DNA of 64,000 nucleotides from an uncultured SAR86 cluster bacterium. GTDB taxonomy: Bacteria > Pseudomonadota > Gammaproteobacteria > Magnimaribacterales > D2472. The DNA is taken from the NCBI GenBank assembly GCA_902602595.1, contig CACKRJ010000002.1, forward strand, positions 62,001 to 126,000. Direction: 5' to 3'. Below are positions 10,416 to 20,921 of this stretch, in pieces. How positions within the stretch are numbered: position 1 is the first letter of the stretch; each line of letters begins with the position of its first letter. A program made the translations under genes and the position numbers. The notes below the pieces were generated by a model. It was not told the DNA's origin. It did not search any database and was given only the letters and a program-made list of their open reading frames with translations.

Positions 10416-13271
10416 ATGAATATCAAAAATTTACTTACATTTGCATTTATATTTTCTACTGTTTTAAATAGTGAAACCTTAACTAAACCTACCTCATACT
10501 CTAAGGATTTATACACGGCTAAAATTCTATCAAGCACTTATATTGACTCAATTGATCATCCAGATAAATTTTTAGATTTTAATTACGGAGATAGAGTAGC
10601 CAATCCTTCACAAATATCTAATGCAATTTTAAATTGGTCTAAGCAGTCAAATAAAATAAAGGTTATTGAGTATGCAAGATCGCATGAAAACCGACCCCTT
10701 TATGCTCTCTTTATCTCATCACCAGATAATATTAATAATCTTGACCAAATAAAAGAAAATATTTCTCAACTATCTGATGCAAGAAAAATAAATGATCGCG
10801 AAGCAAATTCCATTATTGACTCATTACCTGCAATAGCATGGATGGCATATTCTATACATGGAAATGAAACATCTGGAGCAGATGCTGCTTTAGGAGTTAT
10901 TTATCATCTTATTGCAAGCAATGATCCTGAAATTGAGGATTTACTTAACAAGATGGTAATTATTATTGACCCTATGATGAATCCTGATGGCAGAGATAGA
11001 TTTGCAAAGTCATTGGAGCAATACCGAGGCACTGCTCCAAATTATGATGATCAATCGCTATTACATACTGGAGATTGGCCATATGGAAGGACAAATCATT
11101 ATTACTTTGATTTAAATAGAGACTGGTTTTACTTAACTCAACCAGAAACACAAGGCAGAGTACAATTGATTAATAAATGGAGACCTCAGATTCTTGTTGA
11201 TGGCCATGAGATGGGTGCACAAGATACTTTCATGACAGGACCTCCAAGAGAACCTATTAATAAAAACATAGATGAAGATCTCATTAAATGGGGAAATGTA
11301 TTTGCAAAAGATCAGGCTGAAGCATTCGATAAAAAAAATTGGCGTTTTTATACTGGAGAGTGGCACGAAGATCTTTATCCAGGATACTCTTTTTATGTTC
11401 AATTCCGTGGCAGTCTTGGAATACTATATGAGCAATCACGAATGTCAGAGGATGGGGTAAGAAGACCTGAGGGAACCATTCAATCTTATAAGGAATCAGT
11501 TCATCATCAATTTGTAAGCACTATTGAAAATCTTAATACTTTAAAAGTTAATACAAAGGCTATGTACAAAGATTATTGGGACGGTCGAAAATACAATATT
11601 TCTAAAGATAGTAAATATGCTAATCAAACTTTTGTTGTCTTACCATCTAAAAATCATGGACGCTTAAATTCATTAGTTGATAAATTAAAGGCACAAGATA
11701 TAGAGGTATTTAAAAATACTAAAACTTTGCTGGTAGACAAAGCACTAAATCAATTGGGTGATATTGAAGCAAATTATGAAATACCTGAAGGCAGTTTAAT
11801 TATTCCAAATAGACAACCTGAGGCGCCTCTAATAAAAGCAATATTAGAATTTGATGCAGAAATTGATGAATCTGTTCTTATAGAAGAACGACAAGAAAAC
11901 CTGAGAGATGGTTCTTCTATCATGTATGACACAACTGCATTCAATTTTACAATGATGTATGGATTGCCAGCTGTAACTGCTTTAGAGCATATTGATAAAA
12001 ATCTTGTTAATTGGGAACCCTCCTCTACAAATATTGAGATAAATAACAATGCAATAATATGGGCAGTTGATGGCACTGATGATAGATCGGTTACATTTGC
12101 AGCCAGATTACTTGAAGAAGATGTGCAAGTCCGAATTATTGATAAAGAATCAATACTTTCAGCTCACAAGTTATCTCGAGGAAGTGTTGCTGTTATTGCT
12201 ATGGATAACCCAAAGTATGAAAATTTAACTACAAAAATAAAAGATATATCTAATGATCTCAATATATCTGTTCATTCAATAGAATCTGGTTTTGGACCAG
12301 AAGGATTGCCTGACTGGGGTGGTAGGCATTTTAGATTGTTAAAAAAACCTCAGATTGCCATTTTGGGACATGGTGAATACAACTCTTATGATGTTGGAGT
12401 TAGTTGGTGGTCATTAGACCATCATCTTGGAATTAGACACAGCCTTGTAAATGGCTCTTTTGCTGGATATGCAGACTTGAGACGTTATAACACACTGATT
12501 CTTCCGAGCGGATACCAAGATATGAATTCTAATGAATTGGAAAACTTATCAGAATGGATAAGAAATGGCGGTACCTTGATTGCGCATAACAGGTCAACAA
12601 GATTTTTGTCTTCAAATGATGGTCTAGGCAATACAAAACAAATTCAAAATATATTTGAAAATGTTAATGAGTATAAATTAGATCTTTTGAGAGAAATAAT
12701 GGCTTTAAATGATCAGATTGATAAAGATAAAATTAATAGTAATAGTGTCGATAATTTAATCGATTACCCATGGGAACTCAATGTAACAGAAATGTCCCAA
12801 GAAGAATTTGAGATGAGAGATGAATGGCAATCAATTTTTATGCCATCTGGTTCATTTGTAGCAGGAAGAACTGATCAAAAACATTGGTTAACATTTGGTA
12901 GTCCGGAGATATTGCCCGTACTGTATTCAAATTACCCAGTCTTAATGACGGGAAATAATGTAGAAGCAGCTGTAAGAATTGGTGCGCTTGTTCCTAACTT
13001 AAATTCAGATAAATCAAAACAAATTAATTGGTCTCTCATTCCACCACAAAAAGATATAAAAGTAAGAATGAGTGGTTTAGTTTGGCCAGAAGCTGCACAG
13101 AGAGTGGCTAATTCAGCATATGTAACAAGAGAAGAAATAGGGAAAGGACAAGTAATTTTATTTTCTGGTGAGCCAAACTTTAGAGGTTCGACCAGAGGAA
13201 CAAATAGAATCTGGCTTAATGCCGTAATATATGGTTCAGGTCTGGGTACAAATCCCTTAGTAAATCCCTAA
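10416..13271 (+). CDS. Secreted M14-family zinc carboxypeptidase-like protein
   Basis: Signal peptide; SIHGNETSGADAAL (HxxE), IIDPMMNPDGRDRF, DGHEMG; 951 aa. Confidence 0.85.
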   Translation: MNIKNLLTFAFIFSTVLNSETLTKPTSYSKDLYTAKILSSTYIDSIDHPDKFLDFNYGDRVANPSQISNAILNWSKQSNKIKVIEYARSHENRPLYALFISSPDNINNLDQIKENISQLSDARKINDREANSIIDSLPAIAWMAYSIHGNETSGADAALGVIYHLIASNDPEIEDLLNKMVIIIDPMMNPDGRDRFAKSLEQYRGTAPNYDDQSLLHTGDWPYGRTNHYYFDLNRDWFYLTQPETQGRVQLINKWRPQILVDGHEMGAQDTFMTGPPREPINKNIDEDLIKWGNVFAKDQAEAFDKKNWRFYTGEWHEDLYPGYSFYVQFRGSLGILYEQSRMSEDGVRRPEGTIQSYKESVHHQFVSTIENLNTLKVNTKAMYKDYWDGRKYNISKDSKYANQTFVVLPSKNHGRLNSLVDKLKAQDIEVFKNTKTLLVDKALNQLGDIEANYEIPEGSLIIPNRQPEAPLIKAILEFDAEIDESVLIEERQENLRDGSSIMYDTTAFNFTMMYGLPAVTALEHIDKNLVNWEPSSTNIEINNNAIIWAVDGTDDRSVTFAARLLEEDVQVRIIDKESILSAHKLSRGSVAVIAMDNPKYENLTTKIKDISNDLNISVHSIESGFGPEGLPDWGGRHFRLLKKPQIAILGHGEYNSYDVGVSWWSLDHHLGIRHSLVNGSFAGYADLRRYNTLILPSGYQDMNSNELENLSEWIRNGGTLIAHNRSTRFLSSNDGLGNTKQIQNIFENVNEYKLDLLREIMALNDQIDKDKINSNSVDNLIDYPWELNVTEMSQEEFEMRDEWQSIFMPSGSFVAGRTDQKHWLTFGSPEILPVLYSNYPVLMTGNNVEAAVRIGALVPNLNSDKSKQINWSLIPPQKDIKVRMSGLVWPEAAQRVANSAYVTREEIGKGQVILFSGEPNFRGSTRGTNRIWLNAVIYGSGLGTNPLVNP

Positions 13272-13283
13272 CTTTTTAAAGTG

Positions 13284-15032
13284 TTATGGATTTCTTAAAT
13301 TATCAACCATTTGATTAACACTATCAGGTGGTTTTTTAAATAAATAACATACACTGAATGAAACAATAAAGTTGATCATCATTCCTATAAAGCCAAATCC
13401 CTCTGGAGATATTCCTAAAAACCAATTTTCTGCAGAATTTAAATTAGTGTTAACAAATTTAAAATTAATTATATAAATTGATGTGACAGCTAACCCAGCA
13501 AGCATTCCAGCTATAGCTCCCTCTTTATTCAACCTTTTATAAAAAATACCCATAAATAATGCAGGAAAAATTGTTGCTGCAGCTAAACCAAAAGCAAAAG
13601 CCACAACTTGAGCAACAAAACCTGGTGGATAAATACCGAAAAGCCCAGCTATAAATATAGCAACTGCGGCAGAACATCGAGCATAAAATAGCTCTTGTTT
13701 TTCAGTAATCGATGGCATAAAAGTCTTTTTTAGCAAATCATGTGAAACTGAAGCTGAAATAACTAACAATAATCCTGCTGCAGTTGATAATGCTGCAGCT
13801 AACGCTCCGGCAGCAACCAAAGCTATAACCCAGGCTGGTAATTTAGCTATTTCAGGATTCGCTAAAACCATAATATCTCTATCGATGTAAACCTCATTTG
13901 TATTAGTCATATCTGGTTTATTATCTAAACCTCTTTCTCCAGAAGAACCTCTATTATTATTAAATCTTGGTTTAACTTCATTCAATGCATTGCCAGCAGA
14001 GTATTGAATTAAACCATCATTATTTTTATCATTCCAAGCTATCAGACCAATATTTTCCCAATTTTTAAACCAGCCTGGAGCCTCTTGATAGCTTACTTCC
14101 TGAACTGAATCAATAAAATTCATTCTTGCAAAAGCCGAAACTGCTGGAGCTGTTGAATATAAAATAGCTATAAATATTAATGCATAACCAGCAGATTTTC
14201 TTGCATCGCTAACGTTTGGCACGGTAAAGAATCGTACAATGACATGTGGAAGCCCTGCAGTACCAAACATCAATGCAGCGGTTATGCAAAAAATATCAAT
14301 ATTAGTTTTACTATTTTCTGTATATGCATTAAATCCAAGCTCGCTTGTAACTGTGTCTAATTTATCTAATAAATAAACTTCACTATTTATAAGAGTATCG
14401 CCAAAACCTAACTGAGGAATAGGATTCCCTGTCATTAAAATAGAGATAAATATGGCTGGAACTAAATAAGCAAAAATTAAGACGCAGTATTGAGCAACTT
14501 GTGTATAAGTGATGCCCTTCATGCCGCCAAGTACTGCATAAAAAAAGACAATGCACATACCAATAACCACGCCTAAATTAATATCAACTTCTAAGAACCT
14601 AGAAAAAACAATACCAACCCCTCTCATTTGCCCAGCTACATAGGTAAATGAGATAAATATTAGACATATTACTGCAACTAATCTTGCTGCATTTGAATAG
14701 TACCTCGTACCAATAAAATCTGGAACAGTGTATTGACCAAATTTTCTTAAGTAAGGAGCAAGTAATAAAGCTAATAAGACATATCCACCAGTCCAACCCA
14801 TTAAATAAACTGATCCATCTTTACCAAGGAATGCTATTAAACCAGCCATTGAAATAAATGAAGCAGCAGACATCCAATCTGCAGCAGTTGCCATACCATT
14901 AGCAATAGGATGAACGCCCTTACCTGCTATATAAAAATCATTTGTTGATGATGCACGTGACCAGATAGCAATCCCAATATATAAGGCAAAAGAAATACCT
15001 ACAAAGAAATACGTAAGAGACTTTACATCCAT
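13284..15032 (-). CDS. Sodium/solute symporter (SSS family, acetate-permease-like)
   Basis: FYIAGKGVHPIANGMATAADWMSAASFISMAGLIAFLG, many TM segments, SSS core; paired with a DUF4212-like protein. Confidence 0.88.
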   Translation of the reverse strand: MDVKSLTYFFVGISFALYIGIAIWSRASSTNDFYIAGKGVHPIANGMATAADWMSAASFISMAGLIAFLGKDGSVYLMGWTGGYVLLALLLAPYLRKFGQYTVPDFIGTRYYSNAARLVAVICLIFISFTYVAGQMRGVGIVFSRFLEVDINLGVVIGMCIVFFYAVLGGMKGITYTQVAQYCVLIFAYLVPAIFISILMTGNPIPQLGFGDTLINSEVYLLDKLDTVTSELGFNAYTENSKTNIDIFCITAALMFGTAGLPHVIVRFFTVPNVSDARKSAGYALIFIAILYSTAPAVSAFARMNFIDSVQEVSYQEAPGWFKNWENIGLIAWNDKNNDGLIQYSAGNALNEVKPRFNNNRGSSGERGLDNKPDMTNTNEVYIDRDIMVLANPEIAKLPAWVIALVAAGALAAALSTAAGLLLVISASVSHDLLKKTFMPSITEKQELFYARCSAAVAIFIAGLFGIYPPGFVAQVVAFAFGLAAATIFPALFMGIFYKRLNKEGAIAGMLAGLAVTSIYIINFKFVNTNLNSAENWFLGISPEGFGFIGMMINFIVSFSVCYLFKKPPDSVNQMVDNLRNP

Positions 15033-15036
15033 TCTT

Positions 15037-15291
15037 TTAGAGTTCTTCTTTGGATTTATTTTTATATTTTTTATCTAATTTATTCATTAAATATATGTAT
15101 ATAAAAATTAACAAAACAAAAAAATAAATACTTCCTTGTTGAGCAAACCAAAAACCAATTTTAAATCCGCCTATTTGAAATTGATCAAGAAAATCAGACC
15201 ATATAATCCCAAATCCAAATGAAACAAGAAACCATATGCTCAATAAGATTGAGATAATCTGAAGGTTTGATCGCCAATATTGTTTATGCAT
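15037..15291 (-). CDS. DUF4212-like small membrane protein, symporter partner
   Basis: 84 aa, two TMs, WRSNLQIISILLSIWFLVSFGFGIIWSDFLDQFQIGGFKIGFWFAQQGSIYFFV, directly upstream of the SSS symporter. Confidence 0.8.
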   Translation of the reverse strand: MHKQYWRSNLQIISILLSIWFLVSFGFGIIWSDFLDQFQIGGFKIGFWFAQQGSIYFFVLLIFIYIYLMNKLDKKYKNKSKEEL

Positions 15292-15310
15292 TAATTAATT
15301 ATAACTATTA

Positions 15311-15345
15311 AAAAAAGAAACCCGCATATGCGGGTTTCTTTTTAG
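15311..15345 (-). terminator. Rho-independent terminator downstream of the 15358-15894 gene
   Basis: aaagaaacccgcatatgcgggtttctttttt: near-perfect GC-rich hairpin flanked by A and T runs. Confidence 0.88.
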
Positions 15346-15357
15346 AGAACTTTTAAA

Positions 15358-15894
15358 TTAGTAAACTCTCTTGATCATTGAATGTTGAATTTGCAATTCG
15401 CCATCTAGATGTAACGTTGCATCAACCCGAACATTATCCTCAGAATTAAAAGTCCAACCCATAGTTTTTACAAAATTATGGTGTTCTGGATGATATCCAG
15501 GCCTAGGATCAGATTTAAGTTGAATTGAATTATCATCCATTGATTCAACTGTAAACATTGGCTCAGTCCCTAAAGCACAATAATGCTTTATAACCAACTC
15601 TCCATCTTTATCAGAATAAGTGGTGAACATTTCAACGCCATCCTCAATCAATGTTTCAACAATAGAATTGCCATTTGAAACAAGTCTAAATTCTGAAGAT
15701 GTATCAACTACTGCACCTGATTGTTGATATAACTTACCTTCCCACTTGCCAAGCATTTTTTTCATCTTTACAAAAGCTGGACTTTGTTTAATTTCACCCA
15801 TGCTGACATCACCAATGTATGTTTCTTCAGCATTTGTATTTATTACTATTGAAGATAGCAATAATGTTGAAAATAATATATTTGAAAATTTCAT
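15358..15894 (-). CDS. Secreted hypothetical protein, DUF1579-like fold suspected
   Basis: Signal peptide; MLGKWEGKLYQQSGAVVDTSSEFRLVSNGNSIVETL. Confidence 0.5.
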   Translation of the reverse strand: MKFSNILFSTLLLSSIVINTNAEETYIGDVSMGEIKQSPAFVKMKKMLGKWEGKLYQQSGAVVDTSSEFRLVSNGNSIVETLIEDGVEMFTTYSDKDGELVIKHYCALGTEPMFTVESMDDNSIQLKSDPRPGYHPEHHNFVKTMGWTFNSEDNVRVDATLHLDGELQIQHSMIKRVY

Positions 15895-15942
15895 ATTTAA
15901 CTCCTTAAAGAATACATTCTAACTTAGTTAAATCTATGTCGT

Positions 15943-17091
15943 CTATGATGGCGGTTTTTCTAAAATATGAATACCACAAGCACTTCCCAGTCCAATAACA
16001 TGAGCTAGACCAATTGTAGGATCTTTAATTTGTCTTTGACCAGCTTCACCTCTTAATTGAGTGCAAATTTCATATAGATTCGCTACTCCTGTTGCCCCGG
16101 TAGGATGACCTTTTGCTAACAAACCTCCAGATAAATTAACTGGAAGTTTTCCATCAATATCAAAATAACCCTCATCAACCAACGTACCAGCATCTTCGTC
16201 TTTACATAGTCCTAGGTTACCGTAATGAAGCATTTCAGCAGATGCAAAGCAATCATGCAATTCAACCAAATCAAGATCTTCAGGACCTATACCAGCCATA
16301 TCATATGCATTTTTAACAGCGTTTCTTGTCAAGGTATTAACATTAGGCATAACTAAGTTTCTTTCATCATATGGGTCACTTGTTAATGCTGATGCCTTAA
16401 CTTTTATAGCTCTTTTTAAACCTAGAGATCTAGCTTTTTTTTCAGAGACTAAAACAGCTGCTGCCGAACCATCTACATTAGCAGAACACATTAATTTAGT
16501 ATTTGGATAAGCTATCATTTCTGAGTTCATGACTTCATCAAGCGGGGTTTCAATTTGATATCTAGATTTAGGATTCATTGTTGAATGATGATGATTTTTA
16601 ACAGATATTTTGGCAAATTGCTCAAAAGTTGTTCCGTATAATCTCGCATGCTCCATTCCAGCTTCAGCAAAAACAGCTGGCATAGTTAGAGATCCCAAAA
16701 GACCTTCAGTAGGAATTCCTGTATCCGATGATTCTCCTCCAAGTAATCCAGTGCCCATCTTTTCGACACCAGATACTAATACTGTGTCATATAATCCAGC
16801 TTTAATAGACATCCAGCCTTCTCTAAAAGCTGTTGCGCCTGTTGCGCATGCATTTGTACAATTAACAATAGGAATACCTGTTTGCCCGACTAATTGAAGA
16901 GTCTTTTGACCAACCATCCTATTAACTTCTTTAATGTTTCCACAGTAAAAGGCTTGCATGTCACCCATTGTTAAATTTGCATCATCTAATGCAAGCAAGA
17001 TTGACTCAGCTGCAAGCTCAGGAACACTCTTGTTTGGAAATCTACCGAATTTGATCATGTCAATTCCGATTATGTAAACATCATTATTCAT
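15943..17091 (-). CDS. Thiolase-family acetyl-CoA acetyltransferase / SCP2-type thiolase
   Basis: NCTNACATGATAFREG, LHDCFASAEMLHY, VNLSGGLLAKGHPTGATGVA. Confidence 0.85.
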   Translation of the reverse strand: MNNDVYIIGIDMIKFGRFPNKSVPELAAESILLALDDANLTMGDMQAFYCGNIKEVNRMVGQKTLQLVGQTGIPIVNCTNACATGATAFREGWMSIKAGLYDTVLVSGVEKMGTGLLGGESSDTGIPTEGLLGSLTMPAVFAEAGMEHARLYGTTFEQFAKISVKNHHHSTMNPKSRYQIETPLDEVMNSEMIAYPNTKLMCSANVDGSAAAVLVSEKKARSLGLKRAIKVKASALTSDPYDERNLVMPNVNTLTRNAVKNAYDMAGIGPEDLDLVELHDCFASAEMLHYGNLGLCKDEDAGTLVDEGYFDIDGKLPVNLSGGLLAKGHPTGATGVANLYEICTQLRGEAGQRQIKDPTIGLAHVIGLGSACGIHILEKPPS

Positions 17092-17093
17092 AA

Positions 17094-20000
17094 TTATTCA
17101 CTTGCAGCCATTGGAAATTTATTAACTATATTAATATTATTTCCATAAAATTCATTCAAATATTTCTCTTTAAGTATTTTAGTTGTTTCAATATTTTTCT
17201 CTTTAACTACGTCGTACCCTTTAATTTGTTCTGGCAAGGATGCAATTTTAATTGCAATTTCATAATTATCTATAGAGATATTATCTAAAATTTTTAAAAT
17301 TATATTTTCATATTCAATAATTAAATCTCTTTCAATTTTTCTGTGCTTAGAAAAACCAAATATATCAAAAATAGTTCCTCGCAAGAATTTAAAGTGTTTT
17401 AAGACCTTAAATATATAAAATGTAAATGAAGGCAACTTACGTTTTGGGTATTTTCCAGTGCTTTTATTTCTTCCACCTAAAACTGGTGGAGCAAGCGAGT
17501 ATTCAATTTTGTAATTTCCCTCTAATTTATCATCTAAGTATTCTCTAATTTCATTTCCTGTATGTAATCTTGCTACCTCATATTCATCTTTGTATGACAT
17601 CAATTTAAAAAAATATTTTGCAGCAGCTATAGATAAATCGTCTTTATCATTAGGGATTGATTTATCTTTTGAAATAATTTTATTTACAAATGTATTATAT
17701 CTATTTGCATATTTCGAATCTTGATAGCTTGTTAAAAATTTAGTTCTATCTCTAACGATTGATTCTAATGTTTCAATTTCTTCATTTTGCAAGATATCAT
17801 TTTGAGAGAATGCAACATTTTCAACTTTCTTTATATCTATTGCAGCTAATCTTCCCCAATAAATACTTTCTTTATTCATTTTTATTGAGACCCCATTAAG
17901 TTCTATGGCTCTCTCAATAGCTCTTAATGAAATAGGAAATAATCCTTTTTGTATTGCATAGCCTACTAAAAACAAATTAGCGCCAATAGCATTGCCTATA
18001 AGAGATGAAGATAATTTAGTTGCATTTATAAAATGTATTAATTCTTCAGATCCAGCATCTTTTAGGCCCTTTATCATGCGCGCTGAAGATAGATCTAAGC
18101 TTGGATCACTTGCAAATGAACTAGTTGGTGCTACATGGTTATTGATTACCATATTGGTTCTATTTGGACTAATTTTTGACATAGCCTCAATACCCGTCGT
18201 TACAACAATATCGCATCCAATAATTAAATCAGCAGATCCAGACGCAATTCTTGTTGCATGCAATTCGCTTGGTGAGTTGGAAACTCTAAGATGGCTTGTT
18301 ACGGGACCATTTCTTTGGGCTAGACCAGCAACATCTAATGTTGATGATCCTTTGCCCTCTAGGTGAGCAGCAGTACCTAGAATTGCTCCAAGGGTAATAA
18401 CACCAGAGCCGCCTATGCCTGTAATTAATATATTAAATGGTTTATGGATTTCTGCTGTAGTAGGTTCTGGTAATTTAAATTCCCTGTAATCATGAGAATT
18501 TTCTAGAGAATTAGATTTTTTCCTTAATGTTCCACCAGTAATTGTCAAAAAGCTTGGACAATAGCCTTTAGTGCATGAAAAATCTTTATTACAAGCTGAT
18601 TGATTGATTTGTCTTTTTCTACCAAATCTAGTTTCAAGTGGTTCAATAGCTATGCAATTTGATTCGACGCCACAATCACCACAGCCCTCACAAACTAGAG
18701 GATTAATAAAAATCTTTTTATTGGGCTCCTCGACTAAACCTCTTTTTCTCCTTCTTCTTAATTCAGTTGCACAATACTGATCATAAAGAATAACTGTAAC
18801 TCCTTTAATTTCTCTAAGGCTCTTTTGCACTTCATCTAGTTTGTCTCTTTGAAATACCTCTACACCAGGAGCGAATGTAGCATTTTTAGGATACTTATCT
18901 GGATAATCAGTGACAACAACAACTTTTTTTGCACCCTCAGCATGAACTTGCCAAGTTAAGTCATCAATTCTAACCTTTCCAGTAATTTCTTGGCCACCTG
19001 TCATAGCAATAGCATCATTAACTAATATTTTATATGTAATATTTGCACCCGAGGCAACAGCTGATCTTAAGGCGAGTATACCTGAATGATAATATGTTCC
19101 ATCACCTAAATTTTGAAAAATATGATCAGTCTCAGTAAAGGGAGCAATTCCAGTCCACATAACCCCCTCGCCACCCATCTGACCTAAGTTGTATGTATGT
19201 CTTTCAGGCATAAACGTAGCCATTCCGTGACATCCAATTCCACCAAATGCAAAACTGTCTTCTGGAACTTTTGTAGATGTATTGTGAGGGCAACCTGCAC
19301 AAAAGCTTGGCAATCTAAAAAGATTTGATGCGGGAGATTGATTAATTGATTGGAGAAACTCTTCAATCTCTTTAACTTTTTGTGTTAAATCAATATTTAA
19401 AGAAAGATTTGAAATTCTTTTAGCAATAATTAGCGCTACTAAGCTTGGTGATAGTTCTCCTTCACCAGGCACCAAATAATCTCCATTCTCATCTTTCTTA
19501 CCAACAATCATGGGTCTATTTTTATTGTTATATAGATATTTTATTAATTGGTCCTCAACAATTGGTCTTTTCTCTTCAATTACTAGTAATTCCTTATGGC
19601 CTTTTGAAAAATCTAATATTTTTTTATCATCAAGAGGCCAAACCATTCCTACTTTAAAAAGAGAAATACCGATTTTTCTACATACTTCATCATCAAGACC
19701 TAATTCATCTAAGGCTTGTCTTACATCTAAGTAAGCTTTACCACTAGTAACAATTCCTAGCTTTTTTTTATCTTTAAAAATAACTTTATCTATAGAATTT
19801 GCTCTAGCAAAAGCTTGAGCGGCTGGTAAACGTGTTTTATATAACCTTGGTTCAGATGCAGCAGGAGCAAAACCCCATTGAATATGAATATTCTCATCGC
19901 CTATTGGATCATCTTTTGGTATAACCGGTTTAAATCTATCTAAACTAATATCCACGGACGCAGCACTCTCAACTGTATCAGTTACGCATTTAAATCCAAC

Positions 20001-20822
20001 CCAACAACCAGAATATCTCGACATAGCAAATCCAAGAACACCAAAATCTAAATAATCTTGAACTGTTGATGGATTTAGAATAGGCATTCCAAAATGAATA
20101 AATGCATGATCGCTTTGATGTGCAGTAGTAGAAGATTTTGCACCATGATCATCACCGGCTAATGCTAATACACCTCCATATTTTGAAGTTCCAGCATAAT
20201 TTCCGTGTTTTAGAGCATCACCTGATCTATCTACACCTGGCCCTTTTCCGTACCAAATTCCAAAAACTCCATCGTATTTAGGCTTTTCTACTAGTGTTGT
20301 TTGTTGAGTTCCATGCAGTGCTGTTGCAGCCAAATCTTCATTAATTCCAGGCTGAAAAACAATTTCGTTTTCATCTAAAAAATCTGATGCTTGATTAAGA
20401 GCATGGTCATATCCACCTAAAGGTGATCCAGTGTAACCAGAAATATAACAAGCTGTATTAATACCATTATCTTGATCAATTTTTCTCTGTATTATTGGAA
20501 GCCTTACTAAGGCCTGAGTTCCAGTTAAAAAGACTCGACCCTTATCTAATGAGTATTTATCAGTTAATTTGTAATTAGTGTTTAGTTCTTTTGGAATACT
20601 TTTAATTTTATCTAAAGAGGAAGAAATTTGATGTTTTTTTTGACGATCCCATTCCAGCACAAGTGATATTGCCTTGCTATGATCCTCTGTATCTAATGAT
20701 TTACGATAATATTTACCGTTAATTCTCAAACACCCGTAATATCTTGGACTATCTTTTCTTAAATAAATAGATATACCTTTGGAAATGTTCCAGCTTTTTG
20801 ATTGTCCCTTCATACAATACAC
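17094..20822 (-). CDS. Indolepyruvate ferredoxin oxidoreductase (fused) with ~82-aa atypical N-terminal extension
   Basis: GRVFLTGTQALVRLPIIQR, YISGYTGSPLGGYD, SFCAGCPHNTSTKVPE, GGIGCHGMATFMPERH, CEGCGDCGVESNC, GIGGSGVITLGAILG; extension precedes the usual start region. Confidence 0.9.
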   Translation of the reverse strand: MYCMKGQSKSWNISKGISIYLRKDSPRYYGCLRINGKYYRKSLDTEDHSKAISLVLEWDRQKKHQISSSLDKIKSIPKELNTNYKLTDKYSLDKGRVFLTGTQALVRLPIIQRKIDQDNGINTACYISGYTGSPLGGYDHALNQASDFLDENEIVFQPGINEDLAATALHGTQQTTLVEKPKYDGVFGIWYGKGPGVDRSGDALKHGNYAGTSKYGGVLALAGDDHGAKSSTTAHQSDHAFIHFGMPILNPSTVQDYLDFGVLGFAMSRYSGCWVGFKCVTDTVESAASVDISLDRFKPVIPKDDPIGDENIHIQWGFAPAASEPRLYKTRLPAAQAFARANSIDKVIFKDKKKLGIVTSGKAYLDVRQALDELGLDDEVCRKIGISLFKVGMVWPLDDKKILDFSKGHKELLVIEEKRPIVEDQLIKYLYNNKNRPMIVGKKDENGDYLVPGEGELSPSLVALIIAKRISNLSLNIDLTQKVKEIEEFLQSINQSPASNLFRLPSFCAGCPHNTSTKVPEDSFAFGGIGCHGMATFMPERHTYNLGQMGGEGVMWTGIAPFTETDHIFQNLGDGTYYHSGILALRSAVASGANITYKILVNDAIAMTGGQEITGKVRIDDLTWQVHAEGAKKVVVVTDYPDKYPKNATFAPGVEVFQRDKLDEVQKSLREIKGVTVILYDQYCATELRRRRKRGLVEEPNKKIFINPLVCEGCGDCGVESNCIAIEPLETRFGRKRQINQSACNKDFSCTKGYCPSFLTITGGTLRKKSNSLENSHDYREFKLPEPTTAEIHKPFNILITGIGGSGVITLGAILGTAAHLEGKGSSTLDVAGLAQRNGPVTSHLRVSNSPSELHATRIASGSADLIIGCDIVVTTGIEAMSKISPNRTNMVINNHVAPTSSFASDPSLDLSSARMIKGLKDAGSEELIHFINATKLSSSLIGNAIGANLFLVGYAIQKGLFPISLRAIERAIELNGVSIKMNKESIYWGRLAAIDIKKVENVAFSQNDILQNEEIETLESIVRDRTKFLTSYQDSKYANRYNTFVNKIISKDKSIPNDKDDLSIAAAKYFFKLMSYKDEYEVARLHTGNEIREYLDDKLEGNYKIEYSLAPPVLGGRNKSTGKYPKRKLPSFTFYIFKVLKHFKFLRGTIFDIFGFSKHRKIERDLIIEYENIILKILDNISIDNYEIAIKIASLPEQIKGYDVVKEKNIETTKILKEKYLNEFYGNNINIVNKFPMAASE

Positions 20823-20914
20823 AGTATATATAAGAAAAAGAACTGTGTATATATTTAAGTTTTTTTAATAGACTGTGTATATTAGTAAATAAGGAATATC
20901 GGTTTTTGTGTATA
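20816..20914. repeat. Iterated TGTGTAT(A) motif: one inverted and three direct copies
   Basis: aatacacagt 20816-20825 (inverted), actgtgtata 20842-20851 and 20872-20881, tgtgtata 20907-20914. Confidence 0.75.
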
Positions 20915-20921
20915 TAGAAGT

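Noticed and set aside
17992-18366. 124-aa plus-strand ORF inside the IOR gene
   Set aside because: Antisense shadow of conserved IOR coding sequence
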